Shown one piece after another: positions 10,609 through 23,009 of a stretch of 64,000 bases of DNA. Made by a program: the position numbers and the translations under genes. The notes below the pieces were generated by a model that was not told the origin of the DNA, did no database searches, and was given only the letters and a program-made list of their open reading frames with translations. Where the stretch lies: the NCBI GenBank assembly GCA_010094025.1, contig ML991833.1, positions 62,001 through 126,000 on the forward strand, in the 5' to 3' direction. This stretch comes from Viridothelium virens. Its lineage: Eukaryota; Ascomycota; Dothideomycetes; Trypetheliales; Trypetheliaceae. Within the stretch, counting starts at the first letter, position 1. Every line of letters starts with the position of its first letter.

Positions 10609-12236
10609 TTAATCCTTCCAGTCCCAGACCTCTCTCAAGAACTTCTCCATATTCACCTTCTTAGTCTTCATCTCCACCATCCAGGGATGCTCCAACATTC
10701 GCCAAGGAGAGGCACGTCTCCCTGACTCTTTCTCGAGGCTAGAACATACAGTCAGTCAACGTATTGATTGGCGCAGTAGTCCTTGCATGAAATACGTACC
10801 AGCACTCGATAAAATACTTGAAGTTCTCGCTCCAAGTAATTGGCCGTATGCCCTTTGATTCATCTCCGGGCTCATCTTTTAGCTTTGGGATGGCTTGCCG
10901 TACAATGTACGTCAACAGATCGATTAGTCCTGCTCTTGGCTGAATCTCTGTGCCATCGGCAGGGAACGGGAATCGATGTTGAGCAACTTCAAGCAGGGTC
11001 ACACCCAATGACCAGACATCTGAGTTAATCGTGTAGGATTGGCCGGTGATCCGTTCCGGAGCCATATAGTAGCTTGTACCAATGAAGGTGTTGGCGTCCC
11101 CCTTGGTTCCAAACTCACCGCTGACGCCAAAATCACATAGCTTTACTTCACCGCTGCGCGTGAGTAAGATGTTCGATGGTTTGATATCACGGTGAATGAT
11201 ACGGTGGCTGTGCAGGTAGGTGAGCCCATTGAGGACGCCTTCGGCCACTTTTCCAAGAACCTTCTCGCCGGTGCGTCCGCCAAGCTTCTTAACTTCACGG
11301 TAGACAGAGTCGAGGGAGCCGCCTTCGCAGAACTCCATAGCAATGGAGATAGTCCCAGTAGAATCGTCCATAAAAGCACCATAGTAGCGACAAATGTGGT
11401 GGGAGGCGCAGTTCTTGTTAAATTGAAGCTCACGAACGATTTGCTTCTTAACGTCGGGATTAGGATCGGTCGTTATGATCTATAGCACCCAAGCTCCAAC
11501 GTTAGTGAAAACACATATACGCTCCTGTCTTGCGTGGGAGGCTGACCTTGAGTGCAAACACGGTTTTTCCACCCTTCAGAATGCATCTTGTCACTGCACC
11601 GCCTGCTCCTTCTCCCAGGCTTCCGAGCTCGACGATTTTGTTCTCTTTACTAGCAGCTCTCCACCCAGCATCATCAAGGTCTTCCACGTCCAAGGCTCGG
11701 CCCTTCTCAAGACTTAATTTTTCCAAGTCTGGCAGCACAGGGATGCTGCTTTCTCTTTCCATCGCCGTACTGCTTTCACTGCCGCCTCCTGCAGAGTACA
11801 GCGAACCGGCTGCTGAAAGTGGATCAGAGGATCCACCTCCAGGCTGTTGGACAAAGTTGAGCAGGGAGTGTATCGAAGTTGTCGAAGTTGATCCATTGGC
11901 CATGCTGTCTCCGAAGCTGCCTGATCTTGAATGTGCGCTGTCACTGGAGCCCCCAGCCGAGAGACCGGCACTCGTCTTCAGTGGTGGTAAGCGGCCCTGT
12001 CTGGCTTGATGTTTGCTTTCCTGAGGCTGCACATTGCTGCCCATCGGAGTCGCGACATTGAGGGCGGGAGGTACCGCACCGCCTAATGGTGCAACTTCTG
12101 AAACATTAGACGAAGGATTGACGGGCCGAGCACTGGGTGAAGGAGGGATTGCAAGACCGAGTCGTGGTGTTCTTGTGCCGCTGTTGTTACGGCTTCCAGG
12201 AATAGGAGGGCGGAGGAGGGGAGCAGGTGACGACAT
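10609..12236 (-). CDS. mkk1: MAP kinase kinase of the cell-wall-integrity pathway (Mkk1/MkkA type)
   Basis: Dual-specificity kinase that relays signals from Bck1-type MAPKKK to the Slt2/Mpk1 MAPK. Exons 11547..12236, 10800..11479, 10609..10738; 499 aa. The N-terminus ([17 protein letters not shown]) and the long Ser/Pro-rich region (about 1-205) are typical of fungal Mkk1. Kinase domain about 205-470: ATP-binding Lys230 in VFALK at the exon 1 end, catalytic loop HRDIKPSN with Asp328, then [11 protein letters not shown], and the activation segment [17 protein letters not shown]. The last exon gives [20 protein letters not shown] and a short tail ending KD. All catalytic residues are present. 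The ATG at 12236 is chosen because homology starts there; the frame stays open slightly upstream from a non-ATG codon. Confidence 0.96.
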
Positions 12237-14016
12237 TTTGGATTGATGATGGAATGAGGGCTGACGATGCTCCTTCAGATACACCAGTCCCCTTTCCAAG
12301 GGGCTTCCACCCAGTTACACCGAGGCAAAAATTTGCCAGGCTGATGAGGAGGTGGGACGTGACGTCGTCTCAGTCAAAGATATGAAGACACAGTGCTAGA
12401 TGGAATCTGAACTGCTCCTGTGACCCGACGAGAACAAGCTGCGAGGACCCGAGCATGCGAGGGCGACGGCCGATAGAAAGAGGTCGTTGAGGGGAATTGT
12501 GTTGTACGGTCGTGAGGCTATCCGAATCACATCTGTCGAGTCCCGCACAGGGTCTCTGGTGGAACCAAGTGTTGACGTGGCTGAGTGGATGGAGTGGAGA
12601 AGATGGGGAGATGGTGAGCGATGGGCGAGATAAGTAGCGAAGCACACAGGCACAGGGAGTTTGGGTAGCTGAGCAGTAGTTCCGGTCGCTGGGGCTGATG
12701 GTGAGTTGTTGCTGGTTCGTGAAGCGTGACCGACGCTTGCTGGGAGTAACGGCGATGATGCTGCAGATGCAGGGGAATAGGTGCGCTATCGACACTGCCC
12801 GCTGCTATTACAGTTCGCCGTGCAGCGCTAGAGGTGGAAGCCGTCTGCCGCTTGCGCTGACCTCAGCCTGGGGAGAGGATATGGAATCAGAATGTGGAAT
12901 GTCTTCATCCACAACGCTTGCGTCGTAGAAGTCGAGTAGGGAGAGCAAGGTCGTGAGCAGAATTCCAGCCGTGGGACGAACTCTCTCACTCTCACCCCTC
13001 CCTCAGCATGCGCCAGCAGCCGGGCCAAGACGGGGGCCAGCACGGGTTCGCGAGCCGCCGCTGAAGCCAACACGCCGCTTCCATTGGCGCAAACGAAAGG
13101 CGATCATTGTTGCAAGAAGCGCCCAGAGGGCCCCAAGAAGGCCCCCGGAGGGCGTCACCACCCTCTCCACTGTGCAACGGCGCACTGCTGCCAGCCGCCG
13201 GACGTCTAGAGTACCTCCCGACACGATCGCAGATGGCAATATTCGTTCTATTGACTGATACGAGCGAGTCATGGCCTATAACAACCCATAATTGCCTCCT
13301 GCGGACCTGATGCAGCAGTAGTCCAAAACACCAATGCAGGACCAAACGCAATTATTTCTAAAAATTTGATATCAACTTCGATGCCCAGTTCGCGCATACT
13401 CCGGAGCAGCGGACTCGGACTGCTCGTCACTCCACAGTCAAACAAGCTGAGATGAGCATGACGTTTCATCCTCTCAATCCCAGACTCTGCACGCGTCTTT
13501 GCTCCCCCCTCTATCCACCCTATCCACGACGTTCGCTGCATTCGTCTTCAGCCACGGCTGATCTTCCGACTCGTCGACCACTGCAATAGGCAAAGATACT
13601 CAGGGATCCATGACCGGCGCCATGCAGCTCCCACGTGAAGCGTTATCCTTCCGCCGCATGTCAGATATGACAGCATCGACCTACGGGGCCACCCAGACGA
13701 CTGCCCACTCACCCTTCACCGAATCTTCCAAATCTCTTCTGGGGGGTGCGTCCAATGCTTTGAAACGATCGGGTCGCATGCAAGAATGATGCTCGTCACT
13801 TTGCAGCTGGCCCTCTCTTGCCCTTGACTTTTCAGGCTGTACTTGCCTCGGATGGCGGGCCGAGATTCTGCCGTCGCGCCTGGGATTGCTACTTTCACAA
13901 ATAGTTGTCTTGGCCCGGGAGAAACTCCGTGAAATCTGCAAATATCCGCGCACCCTAGCTGATCTCGTAAATGACATATTTGATGTCGTGATTTTGGTGG
14001 TGTTAGCAGATCTATC
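12237..14016. other. Long divergent intergenic region, Mkk1 / Dbp8
   Basis: Nearly 1.8 kb, the longest gap in the housekeeping block. It should contain a long Mkk1 promoter or 5' UTR. A near-perfect CRE (TGACGTCG) lies at 12360..12367, 124 bp upstream of the Mkk1 ATG. Minus-strand frames at 13681..13980 start with an ATG (codon for MSFTRSARVR) and contain a GTGAGT donor, so a small divergent gene next to Dbp8 is possible, but I could not resolve its exons or recognise a product. Nothing else is supported. Confidence 0.4.
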
Positions 14017-15650
14017 ATGTCTCGACTGGGTCTGTCTAACCAAGACCCACCAGAGCTGGAGAATGAGTTGAGCGACGGAGAATTCAATGGACAGCACTCC
14101 AGTGCTCTACGAAGTGACGCCTTGCGGAAATTGCAGGGTAGAAAACGGAATAATTCAAATTCGTCTTCCGAATCTTCAGAAATTCTGAATCAGCCCGTTG
14201 TGGCGACACTATCCCGAGTTAAAGCAAAGCAACATGGTTTGTTACATCAAGATGCCGGAGGTGATGATTCTGTAGAAGCGGTCATCGCAGGTAGAGAAAC
14301 CACGAGCTTTGCAACTTTAGGCGTTGCGCCATGGCTTGTCACATCTCTTACAGCGATGGCTATAAAAAGACCAACAGGTATTCAAAAAGGGTGCATTCCA
14401 GAAATTTTGAAAGGAAGAGACTGCATAGGTGGAAGCAGAACCGGGTCAGGAAAAACGGTAGCTTTTGCAGTTCCAATACTGCAGAAATGGGCAGAGGATC
14501 CTGTTGGCATATTCGCTGTCGTATTGACCCCTACACGGTAAGAGAAGCATGTGCTAAACTTCTCGCTCATTTGCTGATTCTCTCAACTAGGGAACTTGCT
14601 CTGCAGATCTTTGAACAATTCAAAGCCATATCATCACCGCAATCGCTAAAGCCTCTCCTTGTGACAGGTGGCGCGGATATGCGCGCTCAAGCCATCGTAC
14701 TCTCCCAACGACCACATGTAGTCATCGCTACTCCTGGCCGATTGGCTGACCATATCGATAGCTCTGGTGAAGACACCATTTGCGGTCTCCGTCGGACTCG
14801 ATTCGTCGTATTGGACGAAGCAGACCGTCTTCTTGCCTCTGGCCCTGGCAGCATGCTTCCCGACGTCGAGACATGTCTCTCCGTGCTTCCCCCTTCCACT
14901 GAGCGGCAAACCTGTCTCTTCACCGCCACCGTCACGCCAGAAGTGCGTGCCTTGAAAGAGCGACCACGGCCCCCTGATCGTCCTCCAGTCTTCGTCTGTG
15001 AAGTCGACACCGAGGTCCTCGCCATCCCCTCCACTCTCCGCCAGACGTACCTCCAAGTTCCCGTCCATCTCCGCGAACCTTACCTTCACGTGCTCCTCCT
15101 CACCCCAGCCAACGCCACCAAATCCGTCATCATCTTCTGCAATCGTACCGCCACCGCGACCCTCCTCGAGTACCTCCTGCGGATGCTCGATCACCGCGTG
15201 ACGGCGCTACACTCTGGCCTCGCTCAGTCCGAGCGCACCGCCAATCTCGCCCGCTTCCGCGCCAATGCCGCCCGCGTCCTCATCGCCACGGACGTCGCTG
15301 CCCGTGGTCTCGATATTCCGGAGGTCGCGCTGGTGCTCAATTATGATGTCCCCCGGGATCCGGATGATTACATCCATCGCGTGGGACGGACGGCGAGAGC
15401 TGGGAGGACTGGAGAGAGTGTGACGTTTGTGGGTCAGCGGGATGTGGAGCTCGTGTTGGCGATTGAGGAGCGTGTGGGGAGGAAGATGATTGAGTTTGAG
15501 GAAGAGGGAGTGAGTGTAGAGGGGCGAGTTGTGAGGGAGGCGCTGAAGCCGGTTTCGGAGAAGAAGAGGGAAGCTATGCTGGCGATTGAGGAGGGGAGGG
15601 ATGTAAAGGGGAAGAGGAAGAAGGCTCCACTAAAGAAGGCGAAGAAGTAG
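14017..15650 (+). CDS. dbp8: DEAD-box RNA helicase Dbp8
   Basis: ATP-dependent nucleolar helicase acting in 40S subunit biogenesis (early pre-rRNA processing, partner Esf2 in yeast). Exons 14017..14537 and 14591..15650, 53-bp intron, 526 aa. After a charged Ser-rich N-terminus (1-95) come the Q-motif region (SFATLGV, PTGIQ), Walker [10 protein letters not shown] (about 139-147), PTRELALQ across the intron, [31 protein letters not shown], then the helicase C domain with [42 protein letters not shown] and [14 protein letters not shown]. Motif III reads TAT instead of SAT, as is usual for this subfamily. The C-terminus [19 protein letters not shown] is Dbp8-specific, followed by a Lys-rich nuclear tail. 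The strand skew switches from C-rich to G-rich near 15330. Confidence 0.96.
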
Positions 15651-16308
15651 CGTGGATGATTGGAAACCTCGAAAAGGTTGTTCCGACCTGGCAATATTCA
15701 GAAGACCATGATGAGCTAGCAGGAGTTGATGACAGACCCTTCATAGCTAAGACGAGCTACGTTTCGTTAGCTAAGCTTGGTGGTCTGGCATGTAGTGGGG
15801 ATATATGCATAGATCTGGTTCATCCATGCAGGGAAGTGGCCCTGTACTCCCTACGTTACAATCCCTCTGAACGATACCTGCACGGTTGAGTATCACATCG
15901 AGAAAGGACTACATCTGCGCTGTGTCGGATAGCGTCCCAACAAGAAACAGATGATTTAGAACAGATCTGGTTGAGATAAACAGATCTATCGAGTTGCAAG
16001 CATTTGAAGGTGAATGGCAGTCGAGCTGTTAAGCACTCCTGGGAGTTGTCATGAGTTTTGAAATGCGATGTAGCTTTGAAACAATTCGACGAAGCCAAAG
16101 CCTTCGAATCTCAAACACAACTAGTTCTAATTTGCGACTCAGCGTGACCGACTCGTTGAAATATGAAACTTCAGACCATGACGAATCACATGCAATATAG
16201 AGTAGTTTGATGCTCGTCATGATGAGGTTTAACCCTTGTCATTTGAAGAAGCCAGGAGAAGGCAGTTAAATAAACACATCGTAACACCATTCCGCTTTCC
16301 AGTACCTA
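15651..16308. other. Convergent intergenic region, Dbp8 / Rps3
   Basis: About 660 bp between two stop codons. Short open frames on both strands (e.g. 15656..15889) have no homology-like content. No repeat or RNA gene seen. Confidence 0.5.
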
Positions 16309-17351
16309 TCACTCTGCAGCGAAACCATCGCCGACCTCCTGCCCTTGACCTTCCTGCTGTTCTGCTAATCTCTGCTGCTCCGCAGCCTGCTGTACCTGAA
16401 TTGCCTTCGATCCATAATCTGTACTCATAGGCTGCACAACGCTCTGCTCCTCCTTGGGTTCGATGACAGTCACCGAATCAGGAAGAGATTTCTGTGGGCC
16501 AGCCTTGCCCTCAGGGTCCGAGCCGCGCATAATCTTGACCTTGATTCCAAGCACACCCTGGCGTAGCAAGACGTGACGGGTAGCGTTATCGATGAAATCC
16601 TTGGCTGGTTGACCAGAGTGGATCATGAAGCCATCCTATGAGCAATATGTCAGAAGTTCCATCTCCAAAACATGTAATGATGATCGTACCGTGAACTTCA
16701 TGCTCTTTGCACGAGCAGCCCGCAGCTTTCCACTGACGACGACCTCACACCCCTTCGCCCCGCTCTCCATGATGAATCGCAGAACACCGTAACAAGCTCT
16801 CCTGACAGCCAACCCGTTAAGCAGCTTGTATCTTAAACTCTCGCATTGTGCAACGGCAGAGAGACCGCGATTCTGCACCTTAGCCGCATAGAGAGAGACC
16901 GAGTTCTCGGGGAATTTGAATCGCTTTTGAATCAAGGACGTGAGCTCGCGAATCCGTCGGCCTTGCTCGCCAAGGACTTCCTGAGTGTGGGTTGCGCGGA
17001 TGATAATGTCTGTGACGGTTGGGGTAACGCGGACTTCGACACCAGAGTAACCTTCCTCAGCGAGTTCTCGCTGGAAGAATTCGTTGAGTTCGGCGTAGAA
17101 GACGCCATCTGAAGTTTAAAAGAGGGGTCAGCTTCGTCACGCTCCAAAAGCCAGTGCTATTATCTTGCAGGTTGGGAATGTGAATTTTGTATTTCTTGGG
17201 ATCGTGGCGTGGGGTAATGGATTGTGCGGGCAACTAAGACGGAGGCCATACCAGCAACGAACTTCCTTCTCTTAGAGCTGCACAGAGTTAGCATTAAGCG
17301 ATGGATCCGGAGTGATGGATGCACGTACATTTGCTTCTGAGGTGCTGCCAT
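16309..17351 (-). CDS. rps3: 40S ribosomal protein S3 (uS3)
   Basis: Component of the small ribosomal subunit at the mRNA entry channel, with a KH domain. Four exons: 17329..17351, 17252..17277, 16690..17108, 16309..16635; 264 aa. Exons 1 and 2 are only 23 and 26 bp, the usual architecture of fungal ribosomal protein genes, and the second intron is longer (143 bp). The sequence begins [19 protein letters not shown]. The KH domain is around residues 20-95 ([19 protein letters not shown]). [18 protein letters not shown] and [18 protein letters not shown] are the diagnostic uS3 blocks; the C-terminus is Gln-rich ([12 protein letters not shown]). All junctions keep frame. Confidence 0.98.
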
Positions 17352-17848
17352 GCTTGCAACAAGATCGTAGGATGGCACCAAATGGAGATCAGAACCTTGG
17401 AGTCGTTGATGAGCAGATAGGTCGGGAGATTTTCGGGTGTGCGGTCTCGGCAGCGCTTAGTTACCTACCTTAATGAGGGACCCACGCACTTAGACAGAGG
17501 ATCGACGGCCAGGGTTGGCGCTCACGCGTGCATGTCTGTCGTCACAAGAAAATGAAGAGGCACGGCCAGGCCAACAAATCCCAGAAACAATACTCAGCTG
17601 TGCTGCCATCTGAAATTCTCCGCAGAGCTGTTGCGCTGCAAGTCCAGCATCATTTGCTTGCCTTTGGACCCTCTTTAGATCATCTCTTCTATCTCTACGC
17701 TGGCTGCTGACGGACCATACAAAGCCATGCTTTAAATACTAGAGAAGGTCTTGACAAGGCAACCCTGACAATTCTAGAGCGGTAACATTATCGCATAAGA
17801 CATAGCTTGTCATAGAGTACCACGGCGCTAGGAAACTCTAGTTGCGAG
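17352..17848. other. Divergent promoter region, Rps3 / Ymr1
   Basis: About 500 bp between the starts of a ribosomal protein gene and the myotubularin gene. I see no coding exon or repeat. Confidence 0.5.
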
Positions 17849-20314
17849 ATGGAAAAGATCCGAGTCTCCAAGGTAAGAATGAAACGGTTGGGATTCTCAA
17901 GCTACAACGCTCACAGGAACGAGCTAGGTCGAGGATGTTACTTTACTTAGACAAGGCATCAAGCTCGAAGGCACTCTCCACCTGACGCCTCATCATCTCA
18001 TCTTCAGTTACACTCCTCATCAGACCCAGCCTGACTCGAAACCACGGCCAAGGGAGCTATGGATTACGTATCCCATGATAGCATTTTGCAGCTACCGGCC
18101 AGCACCTCCGGCGTCACATCAATCACCCTCAATAAGACTCAGATGTCGAGACTTCGTCTTCGTAGCCTTCCACTTCTTAGCCGAGAACCAGGCGCGGGAT
18201 GTATATGATAGCATTAAGTCTCTTACGTGTAAACTAGGGAAGATTGAAAAATTGTATGCTTTTAGCTACCGAGCGCAAGGACCAGAAAAGGAGATCAATG
18301 GGTGGGACGTGTATGATGCTCGGCGGGAGTTCAGAAGACAAGGCATCGGTGAAAAGAATGCAGATAGGGGATGGAGGATATCAAAGATCAACATGAACTA
18401 TCAGGTTTGTCAGTGTGCCTTGTAAATATGTTGCGCTAATATAAATTCCAGTACTCTCCAACTTATCCCGCGCTCCTGAGTGTGCCCGCATCTATCTCTG
18501 ACAATGTGCTCAACTACGCCGGGAGGCATCGGTCTCGTGTCCGAATACCCGTTCTGACTTACTTGCACCCCGTCAATAGATGTTCCATTACGCGCAGCTC
18601 ACAGCCATTGGTTGGCGTGCGACAGAATCGGAGTGTACAGGATGAGAAGCTTGTGGCGGCTATCTTCGACACATCACAGCCTAACGCCGAGTCCTCCAGT
18701 AACGCACAGTCAACCTCACATCCAAATTCGCAGTCAAATTCCCAATCAAACTCACAATCAAATTCGCAATCAACTTCCTCCTCCCTGATTAGTGAAGGAA
18801 AGATCATAGCTGAACCAGCTTCCGTGCATATGCCTTCAGTAAGCGGAGAGAGCTCGTTCGTTGATGCGGAAGCCATCGAGGATGAGACCTTGGCGCGAGT
18901 TGGCAGAGATACAAATATGCAGGATACACGAATCTACGGCGCCCAACAGCACAATATCATTATTGATGCTCGGCCAGCCGTCAATGCTTTTGCAAACCAA
19001 GCAGTTGGCATGGGCTCTGAGAACATGGACAACTACAAATTTGCAACAAAAGCATTTTTGGGCATTGATAATATTCACGTCATGCGAGATTCACTGAACA
19101 AGGTCATGGACGCCTTGAAAGATACTGACCTTACCCCGTTAGGACCTAACAGGGAAATCCTGGCCAAGAGCAACTGGCTCAAGCACATCTCCGGAATCTT
19201 GGATGGAGTGAACATGATCGCACGACAGGTTGGCATACATCACTCCCATGTCTTGATCCACTGTTCGGATGGCTGGGACAGAACAAGCCAACTGAGTGCA
19301 CTTAGTCAGCTATGCCTGGACCCGTACTATCGAACACTAGAAGGTTTTATAGTTCTTATTGAGAAAGACTGGGTGTCTTTCGGTCATCAATTTCGCCATA
19401 GATCTGGGTTTTTGAGTAGCGAGAAGTGGTTTGAAGTCGAAAACGAACGCATAGGTGGTAATAGGAGGATGGAAAATGGAGCCAGTACCGGAGCTGGGGG
19501 TGGAGGTAACGCCTTTGAAGATGCATTACTCCGAGCTAAAGGCTTTTTCAACAAGAAAAACGAGAGTCGCGAGTCATTGGTCGACGAAGATGGCGAGTTG
19601 CAACCATTCGACTCCCCTTCCATGAGTAAAACGGGATCTCCTGCAAGAGGTACTGCCGAGGACAGACTCATTACCAAGGTAAAAGAGACCAGTCCAGTCT
19701 TTCACCAATTCCTAGATGCTACATATCAAATGCTTTATCAACATCCTTCGAGATTCGAGTTCAACGAACGTTTCCTTCGGCGTCTGCTCTACCACCTGTA
19801 CTCTTGTCAGTATGGGACTTTCCTTTACGACAATGAGAAGCAACGTGTGGAGGCTGGGGTGAGGGACAAGACGAGGAGCGTTTGGGATTATTTCCTCTCT
19901 CGAAAGGAGCAGTTTCTCAATGAGAAATACGACCCAGTCATTGATGATAACCAGAAGGGTCGTGAGCGCCTTCTCTTTCCCAAGACGAATGAAGTTAGAT
20001 GGTGGCCAGAGATATTTGGTCGTACTGACGCAGAGATGAATGGCCCATTTCACACACCCATACAACCTCAGCAAGATGGCATTGGAGGTACCGCGCTCAT
20101 AGCTGCGGAAAGTGCAGATATTTCGACTGGCTTTGCTGCTGCATCACCATCCGCGGGCATACCGAGTAGCAAAATTGGTCAGGGTGCGGGACACAACAAG
20201 CTGAGTTTTGGCATGGCGAGAATGGGGCTTGCAGGGGAAGGGGGAAGTCCAGGACCGAGTAGACCGAGAACGCCGCATGACGTTAGACAAGAGATGGAGG
20301 TAGAAATGCATTGA
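17849..20314 (+). CDS. ymr1: Myotubularin-family PI3P / PI(3,5)P2 3-phosphatase (Ymr1 type)
   Basis: Removes the 3-phosphate from PI3P (and PI(3,5)P2), controlling endosomal and vacuolar membrane identity. Exons 17849..17872, 17928..18404, 18452..20314; 787 aa. The first exon encodes only eight residues (MEKIRVSK), and splicing continues VEDVTLLRQGIKLEGTLHLT, the PH-GRAM start. The catalytic loop is HCSDGWDRTSQ, a complete C-X5-R motif, so this is an active rather than a dead myotubularin. FGHQFRHRSG follows, as in the family. The segment 18715..18780 encodes an N-S-Q-S repeat not expected in relatives. The C-terminal third (about 640-787) is Gly/Ser-rich and likely disordered. The ATG is short of sequence support on its own, but the splice junction and frame agree. 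Confidence 0.94.
18715..18780 (+). repeat. Tandem coding repeat (N-S-Q-S) in the myotubularin gene
   Basis: About five copies of a 12-bp unit encoding Asn-Ser-Gln-Ser. The copies differ at synonymous positions (TCG/TCC/TCA, CAG/CAA), so the repeat is not a recent slippage product. Confidence 0.75.
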
Positions 20315-20841
20315 TGGGTTACTGAGGCATTCCAACTCCACCATGTATTATATCTCGCCTCTTTTATGAAAACGTTTCTGGCAAATTGCCTGTTCGTATT
20401 GCCACAACGCTCTGCTTTTACGACGCAAACGCTCACAGTCATGATATTAATGTATACATTTCAACGATAGACCCTGCACCTCTCTACTCTACGTGAAGCA
20501 TTGAAGGGCGAAGTTCGTGCGCCTTAAATTGACTGGGTGTAAAAAGCCAGCAACCTGGGCCGATGGTTCTTTCCTTCATCACTGGTTCTTGTAGAAGTTA
20601 TCTTAGGTAGGTGGCATCAACAATTCGACCCTTCCCAGTGTACTCACTTACCTTTACCTATTCAGGTCTCCTCTTGCCTAGCTTGATGGCCGATGAAAAC
20701 ACTGTAAGCAACATTCCTCTTCTCGTTTCCCTGCTTTGCTTTCTTTCTCTACACACACTTAATTATCCAATCAAACCATCTGTATTCTTCACCCTTTGGC
20801 ATTTCCTAATACCACTTCCTTCTCTTACTTTCTGTGCTTTT
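20315..20841. other. Intergenic region and pyrimidine-rich leader upstream of the GH5 gene
   Basis: About 530 bp. From 20640 to 20840 it is strongly pyrimidine-rich on the plus strand, and an open frame from ATG 20686 runs through it into the GH5 gene. I treat it as promoter/leader; the possible extended N-terminus or leader intron is discussed with that gene. Confidence 0.45.
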
Positions 20842-22692
20842 ATGAGAAAGACTGCACAACAGCCCCACCCACATAGCAAGGACCATGCCAACGACCACAC
20901 TTCGTCACAGTCTCAGCAAAAGGTATCACAAAACAACCACGACAATCCGCAACGCCTTCAGGCGCCTACGCGTCAAGACACACAACGCTTTCGATTCCAT
21001 CAGGGGACGAACCTCGGCGGCTGCTACACACTAGGTATGTACTATATCGGCGAAAGGCTACGAACGTCTTCACTGAACGGGTTTCCGCAGAACAATGGCT
21101 TACTCCTAGCATGTATCCTCCGGGCTGCAAGACGAGTGAGCTTGCTGCCGTGACAAGTTCTATCGAAAAGGACGGTCTTGCTGCTACTAGAGCCAAATGG
21201 GAGAGACACTGGCAGAATTTCGTGAAAACAGACGACTGGTACTGGTTGGTGGAACAAGCTCATTGTAAAACTCACCAGTTCACTGCTTCCGTTCCTGGTC
21301 AATCTATTTTGTTGACACTTGACTGCAGGCACTACGATCCGCTTACCCTTTGGCTATTTTACTCTGGGACCTACGTTTTGCGAGTCCACTCCATTTGAGA
21401 CCGCATCCAGCGTCTACACTGATGCATGGAAGAGTGTCAAGTCCTTCATCAATACCGCCAGTAATTACGGGATTGGTGTTCTTCTTGACTTCCATGCCCT
21501 TCCTGGTGGCGCCAACGGAAGCGATCATTCCGGCACCAACTCTGGTGTTGCCGGGCTCTGGGGCAATCAATTTAATCTGGATCTCACCCGACGCTGTCTA
21601 GTCTTCCTGGCAACGGAAATCAAAAGCTGTAATCTCAGCAACGTGGTGGGACTTCAGTTCTGCAATGAAGCCAACTACAGCGCTCCTGGCCTCTATACTT
21701 TCTATGATGATGCGATCGCTACGATCTCTCGCATCGACGAGAACCTCCCGCTTTACATATCAGATGGCTGGGACTTGTCGATGGCGCTCAGCTATGCAAA
21801 CAGCAAAAACACGCGCTCGTCTGGCGCCAATCCGATCATTGTTGACACGCACAAGTACTGGGCATTCAGTGATGCGGACAAGACCAAGAGTCCACAACAA
21901 ATCATTCACGAGGTGCAAGGACAATTATCTGAATTAGTGGGCCGAGAGGGTTCCGTCTGCGAGCATCGTGCTGGGCAAGTGGTGGTAGGCGAGTACAGCT
22001 GTGTGCTAACGGAGGAGTCCTGGGCCAAAGCAGCAGACTCAGATCGGACGGCACTTGCGATTGCATTCGGGCAGGCGCAGAGCCGGCGATGGCAGGAGAA
22101 GGCTGGTGGGAGCTTCTTCTGGACTTGGAAGATGGTAAGCTGATCAAGAATCACTCTCCCCAAATAGCCCGTACATGCTGCACCAGCAGGTTTGCCTGTC
22201 TCTAGACGGCAGTCGCTTTCCCAACTCGATGCTCGTAGCGTGGCTAACAACGTGCAGGACTGGATGCCCGGCGGGGGATGGGGCTTCGTCAAACAGAGCA
22301 AGACCGGCGCCATTTCACCTCCGTTCAACCTCCTGCTCAGCCAGATCGACGTCTCGGCTCGTCGGCAGAGCGCACTTGAACAGCAGCACACGCGGCGCGT
22401 CCACACTGTTGATGCCCATTGCAACTACTGGGATCGCAACTGTCCCGGACAGTACTTCGAGCATTGGCGGTACGAGTCTGGGTGGAAAGTGGGATTTGCG
22501 GATGCAGCGGAGTTCTTTGGTGCGCGAGCCAAGTATCGATGGCCAGGGACTGGGGGAGATAAGATTGGGTGTCTCGAAGTGTGGTGTCGCAAGCGGATTA
22601 TCGAGAGTGGGATGCAGGGACCGTTTGTGTGGGAATTCGAACACGGATTGAGGGCGGGAATCAGAGACTTTTATTCTTTGGCGGGAATTTGA
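20842..22692 (+). CDS. Glycoside hydrolase family 5, glucan beta-1,3-glucosidase-like
   Basis: Probable exo-beta-glucanase of the fungal GH5 type. Exons 20842..21034, 21091..21264, 21329..22134, 22258..22692. The fold starts at FRFHQGTNLGGCYTLEQWLTP across intron 1; then IRLPFGYFTLGP, LDFHALPGGANGSDHSG, the acid/base region LQFCNEANYS (Asn-Glu), DTHKYWAF, and the nucleophile in VVVGEYSCVL. Both catalytic glutamates are present. The C-terminal part (exon 4) begins DWMPGGGWGFVKQ and adds about 140 residues. The start is uncertain: ATG 20842 gives a soluble protein without a signal peptide. The frame is open from ATG 20686 and would add a hydrophobic stretch (membrane anchor). Alternatively a leader intron with donor GTAAGC at 20704 could splice MADENT to the polar region. 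Neither is proven. Confidence 0.85.
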
Positions 22693-23009
22693 TGGAATGG
22701 TTAGCTTTCAAGGTACCTAGAAGGAACTAAGCGTGTTTCTGGAGATTATTATTTTCTTGTTGAGTGATTTTTTTTGTGAGTTGAGTTCAGTGCGGCAGGG
22801 TCCGGGAAGGGTGGGAAATGTGGTGGCCTGTGCGGCGAATTAGCTTCGGGAGAAATCGTTTCTGGCTCGCTCTTGGCTCAAGTCTCCTGGGAACAAATTC
22901 CTCACTTACACCCTCCAACCCAGCTCAGAGCTCAAAAAACCCTTCAACTTCATCCATCACTACCACTTCATTCCTTCATCCCTCTCTCTCCCTCTCCACT
23001 CAATTCGCA
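22693..23009. other. Promoter of the ADP/ATP carrier gene
   Basis: About 320 bp with a long CT-rich tract directly before the start codon (about 22905..23000), as often seen in strongly expressed fungal genes. No other feature. Confidence 0.5.
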
